In this document: piece by piece, positions 5,176-6,129 of the stretch
Position numbering within the stretch: the stretch's first letter is position 1
Layout: the number at the start of each line of letters is the position of its first letter
Assembly (NCBI GenBank): GCA_028290125.1
Contig: JAQGKM010000221.1
Coordinates: 1 to 6,129, forward strand
Length of the DNA stretch: 6,129 nucleotides
Source of the DNA: Hyphomicrobiales bacterium
GTDB taxonomy: Bacteria; Pseudomonadota; Alphaproteobacteria; Rhizobiales; Beijerinckiaceae
Direction of reading: 5' to 3'
The notes under the pieces: generated by a model
Told to the model about the DNA's origin: nothing
What the model saw: the letters and a program-made list of their open reading frames with translations, nothing else
Databases searched by the model: none
Position numbers and translations under genes: made by a program

Positions 5176-5946
5176 ATGACGCCAGACGAAATCAACGCCC
5201 GTCTTCTCTACCGCGACGGCCTCGTTCTCGTGATCGACAAACCCGCCGGAATCGCCGTCCACAAGGGCCCGAAGGGCGGACCGAGCCTGGAGGATTCCTT
5301 CGACGCGCTGCGCTTCGGCCTTCCGCGCGCGCCGTCGCTGGCGCATCGGCTCGACCGCGACACCTCCGGCTGCCTCGTGCTCGGCCGCCATCGCAAGGCG
5401 CTCGAAAAGCTTGGGGCTTTGTTCAAGCAGGGCAAGATCTCGAAAACCTACTGGGCCATCGTCGAGGGCGGGCCGGAGACGGACGAAGGCTTGATCGACC
5501 TTCCGCTCGGCCGGCTCGACGCCGGGCGTGGCTGGTGGATGAAGGTCGATCCCGTGGCGGGCCTGCCCTCGAAGACGCTCTGGAAGGTGCTGGGCCGCGG
5601 CGCGCATGCCGGGAAGCCCATCGCCTGGATGGAGTTCCAGCCACTCACCGGCCGCACACACCAGCTGCGGGTGCATTCGTCCGCGCTCGGCTGGCCGATT
5701 ACGGGCGATCCGATCTACGGCAGCGCCGGCCGTGAAAGCACGCTGCCGCTGCATCTTCATGCACGCGGCGTGAAGATTCCGATCTCGAACAACAAGCCGC
5801 CGATCGAGGTGGAAGCGCCCGTGCCGGCGCATATGGCGGATCTGTTAAAGGCGTGCGGGTGGACGGGGGACGAGTCGCTTCCTTCTCCCGCCCCGGCGGG
5901 AGAAGGTGGCGCGCGCAGCGCGACGGATGAGGGCGGACAAACGTAG
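5176..5946 (+). CDS. RluA-family RNA pseudouridine synthase
   Basis: Converts specific uridines in rRNA or tRNA to pseudouridine; the target cannot be told from sequence. Two adjacent starts exist, GTG 5173 and ATG 5176. I prefer ATG, which has AGAAG (5162-5166) at better spacing. Numbering here is from the GTG (257 aa). No S4 RNA-binding domain precedes the catalytic domain, as in E. coli RluA and TruC. The opening motif VLVIDKPAGIAVHKG (18-32) and catalytic motif HRLDRDTSG (58-66, catalytic Asp D61) are both intact. The KISKTYWAIVEG block (88-99) and the late motifs LTGRTHQLRVH (158-168) and ITGDPIYG (176-183) are also intact. The catalytic fold looks complete by about residue 230. Residues 237-254 are encoded by repeat copy C, so the Ala/Gly-rich C-terminus is an acquired extension unlikely to serve catalysis. 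It runs divergently from ftsY and convergently to the partial gene at the window end. Confidence 0.92.
   Translation: MTPDEINARLLYRDGLVLVIDKPAGIAVHKGPKGGPSLEDSFDALRFGLPRAPSLAHRLDRDTSGCLVLGRHRKALEKLGALFKQGKISKTYWAIVEGGPETDEGLIDLPLGRLDAGRGWWMKVDPVAGLPSKTLWKVLGRGAHAGKPIAWMEFQPLTGRTHQLRVHSSALGWPITGDPIYGSAGRESTLPLHLHARGVKIPISNNKPPIEVEAPVPAHMADLLKACGWTGDESLPSPAPAGEGGARSATDEGGQT
5881..5935 (+). repeat. Double-hairpin palindromic repeat, copy C (inside the end of the pseudouridine synthase gene)
   Basis: Hairpin 1 has perfect 11-bp arms CCTTCTCCCGC (5881-5891) and GCGGGAGAAGG (5896-5906) with a 4-nt loop. A 3-nt spacer TGG follows. Hairpin 2 has arms CGCGC (5910-5914) and GCGCG (5918-5922) with a GCA triloop. 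The tail is ACGGATGAGGGCG (5923-5935). It is read through in frame by the upstream gene, which stops at 5944-5946. It has the same length (55 bp) as copy D and the opposite orientation. Confidence 0.88.
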
Positions 5947-5962
5947 GCGACTGTTCTTCAGG

Positions 5963-6017
5963 CGCCCTCACCCGTCTGGCTTCGCCAGCCACCCTCTCCC
6001 GCCAGCGCGGGAGAGGG
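5963..6017 (-). repeat. Double-hairpin palindromic repeat, copy D (inverted relative to C)
   Basis: On the + strand, hairpin 1 arms are CCCTCTCCCGC (5992-6002) and GCGGGAGAGGG (6007-6017), perfect 11 bp. Hairpin 2 arms are CTGGC (5976-5980) and GCCAG (5984-5988). Read on the minus strand it aligns end to end with copy C, with 45 of 55 positions identical. CGCCCTC (5963-5969) can instead pair with GAGGGCG (6013-6019) to close the whole element. It lies between two convergent genes, 15 bp from the stop of the minus-strand gene. It could serve as a transcript end, but no U-tract follows on either strand, so it is not a standard intrinsic terminator. Confidence 0.88.
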
Positions 6018-6032
6018 CGTTCCCCCTACCCC

Positions 6033-6129
6033 TCACTGCGCCTTGATGTTCCCCTTCTTGATCGCGTCGTTCCAGCGCGCGGCTTCCTTCACGGTGAAGG
6101 CGCCCAGCGCGTCCGGAGTATCCTGGCCG
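6033..6129 (-). CDS. Probable Bug/TctC-type solute-binding protein (C-terminal fragment)
   Basis: Only the last 31 codons and the stop (TGA at 6033-6035) are in the window; the gene continues beyond base 6129. The readable end includes TPDALGAFTVKEAARW and finishes AIKKGNIKAQ. This pattern is typical of the C-terminus of the Bug family, the periplasmic substrate-binding proteins of tripartite tricarboxylate transporters: Thr-Pro, a hydrophobic helix with Glu, Trp, then Ile-Lys and a final Ile-Lys-Ala. The ligand is unknown and cannot be predicted from so little. Many Bug genes stand alone without transporter genes, and whether that holds here cannot be seen. The codon use and reading frame look coding up to the window edge. 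A different periplasmic binding protein family remains possible. Confidence 0.6.
   Translation of the reverse strand, partial: GQDTPDALGAFTVKEAARWNDAIKKGNIKAQ

Noticed and set aside
5881..6017. CRISPR array or attachment sites
   Set aside because: There are only two copies, in inverted orientation, each strongly palindromic, with no spacer periodicity and no cas or integrase genes nearby.
5963..6017. Intrinsic terminator
   Set aside because: The hairpins are strong but no T-run follows on either strand. It may still slow transcription or protect mRNA ends, so it is listed as a repeat only.

Overview
This window is GC-rich DNA (about two thirds G+C by eye), tightly packed and mostly housekeeping. 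It most likely comes from an alphaproteobacterium of the Hyphomicrobiales (Bradyrhizobium/Beijerinckiaceae-like). The grounds are the compact ccmABCD-ccmG order beside a yciB-ftsY pair, the protein sequence style, and intergenic repeats of a kind common in that group. The exact genus cannot be read from the sequence.

Left part (1-2808, + strand): five cytochrome c maturation genes, ccmA (5' end cut by the window edge), ccmB, ccmC, ccmD and ccmG. Most junctions overlap by 4 bases, so they are probably one translationally coupled operon. CcmA and CcmB form the ABC module that, with CcmC and CcmD, loads heme onto CcmE and releases holo-CcmE. CcmG is the periplasmic thioredoxin-like protein that keeps apocytochrome cysteines reduced. 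ccmE, ccmF, ccmH and ccmI are not in the window and must lie elsewhere.

Middle part (2805-5069, - strand): a small multidrug resistance-type gene of the SugE/Gdx (guanidinium exporter) subgroup whose stop overlaps that of ccmG tail to tail. Next comes a 148-bp spacer holding two different repeat elements, then yciB (septation protein A/IspZ family) and ftsY (SRP receptor GTPase), 17 bp apart and probably co-transcribed as ftsY-yciB.

Right part (5070-6129): a 103-bp divergent promoter region, an RluA-family pseudouridine synthase on the + strand, two inverted copies of a 55-bp double-hairpin repeat, and the last 31 codons of a - strand gene that looks like a Bug/TctC-type solute-binding protein.

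No new multi-gene system is visible. The best observations concern the repeats. Three copies (3161-3213, 5881-5935, and 5963-6017 inverted) share one architecture: hairpin, 3-nt spacer, triloop hairpin, G-rich tail. Two of them differ almost only by compensating base-pair changes. One copy has become the coding C-terminus of the pseudouridine synthase, and another sits directly against the ribosome binding site of sugE.
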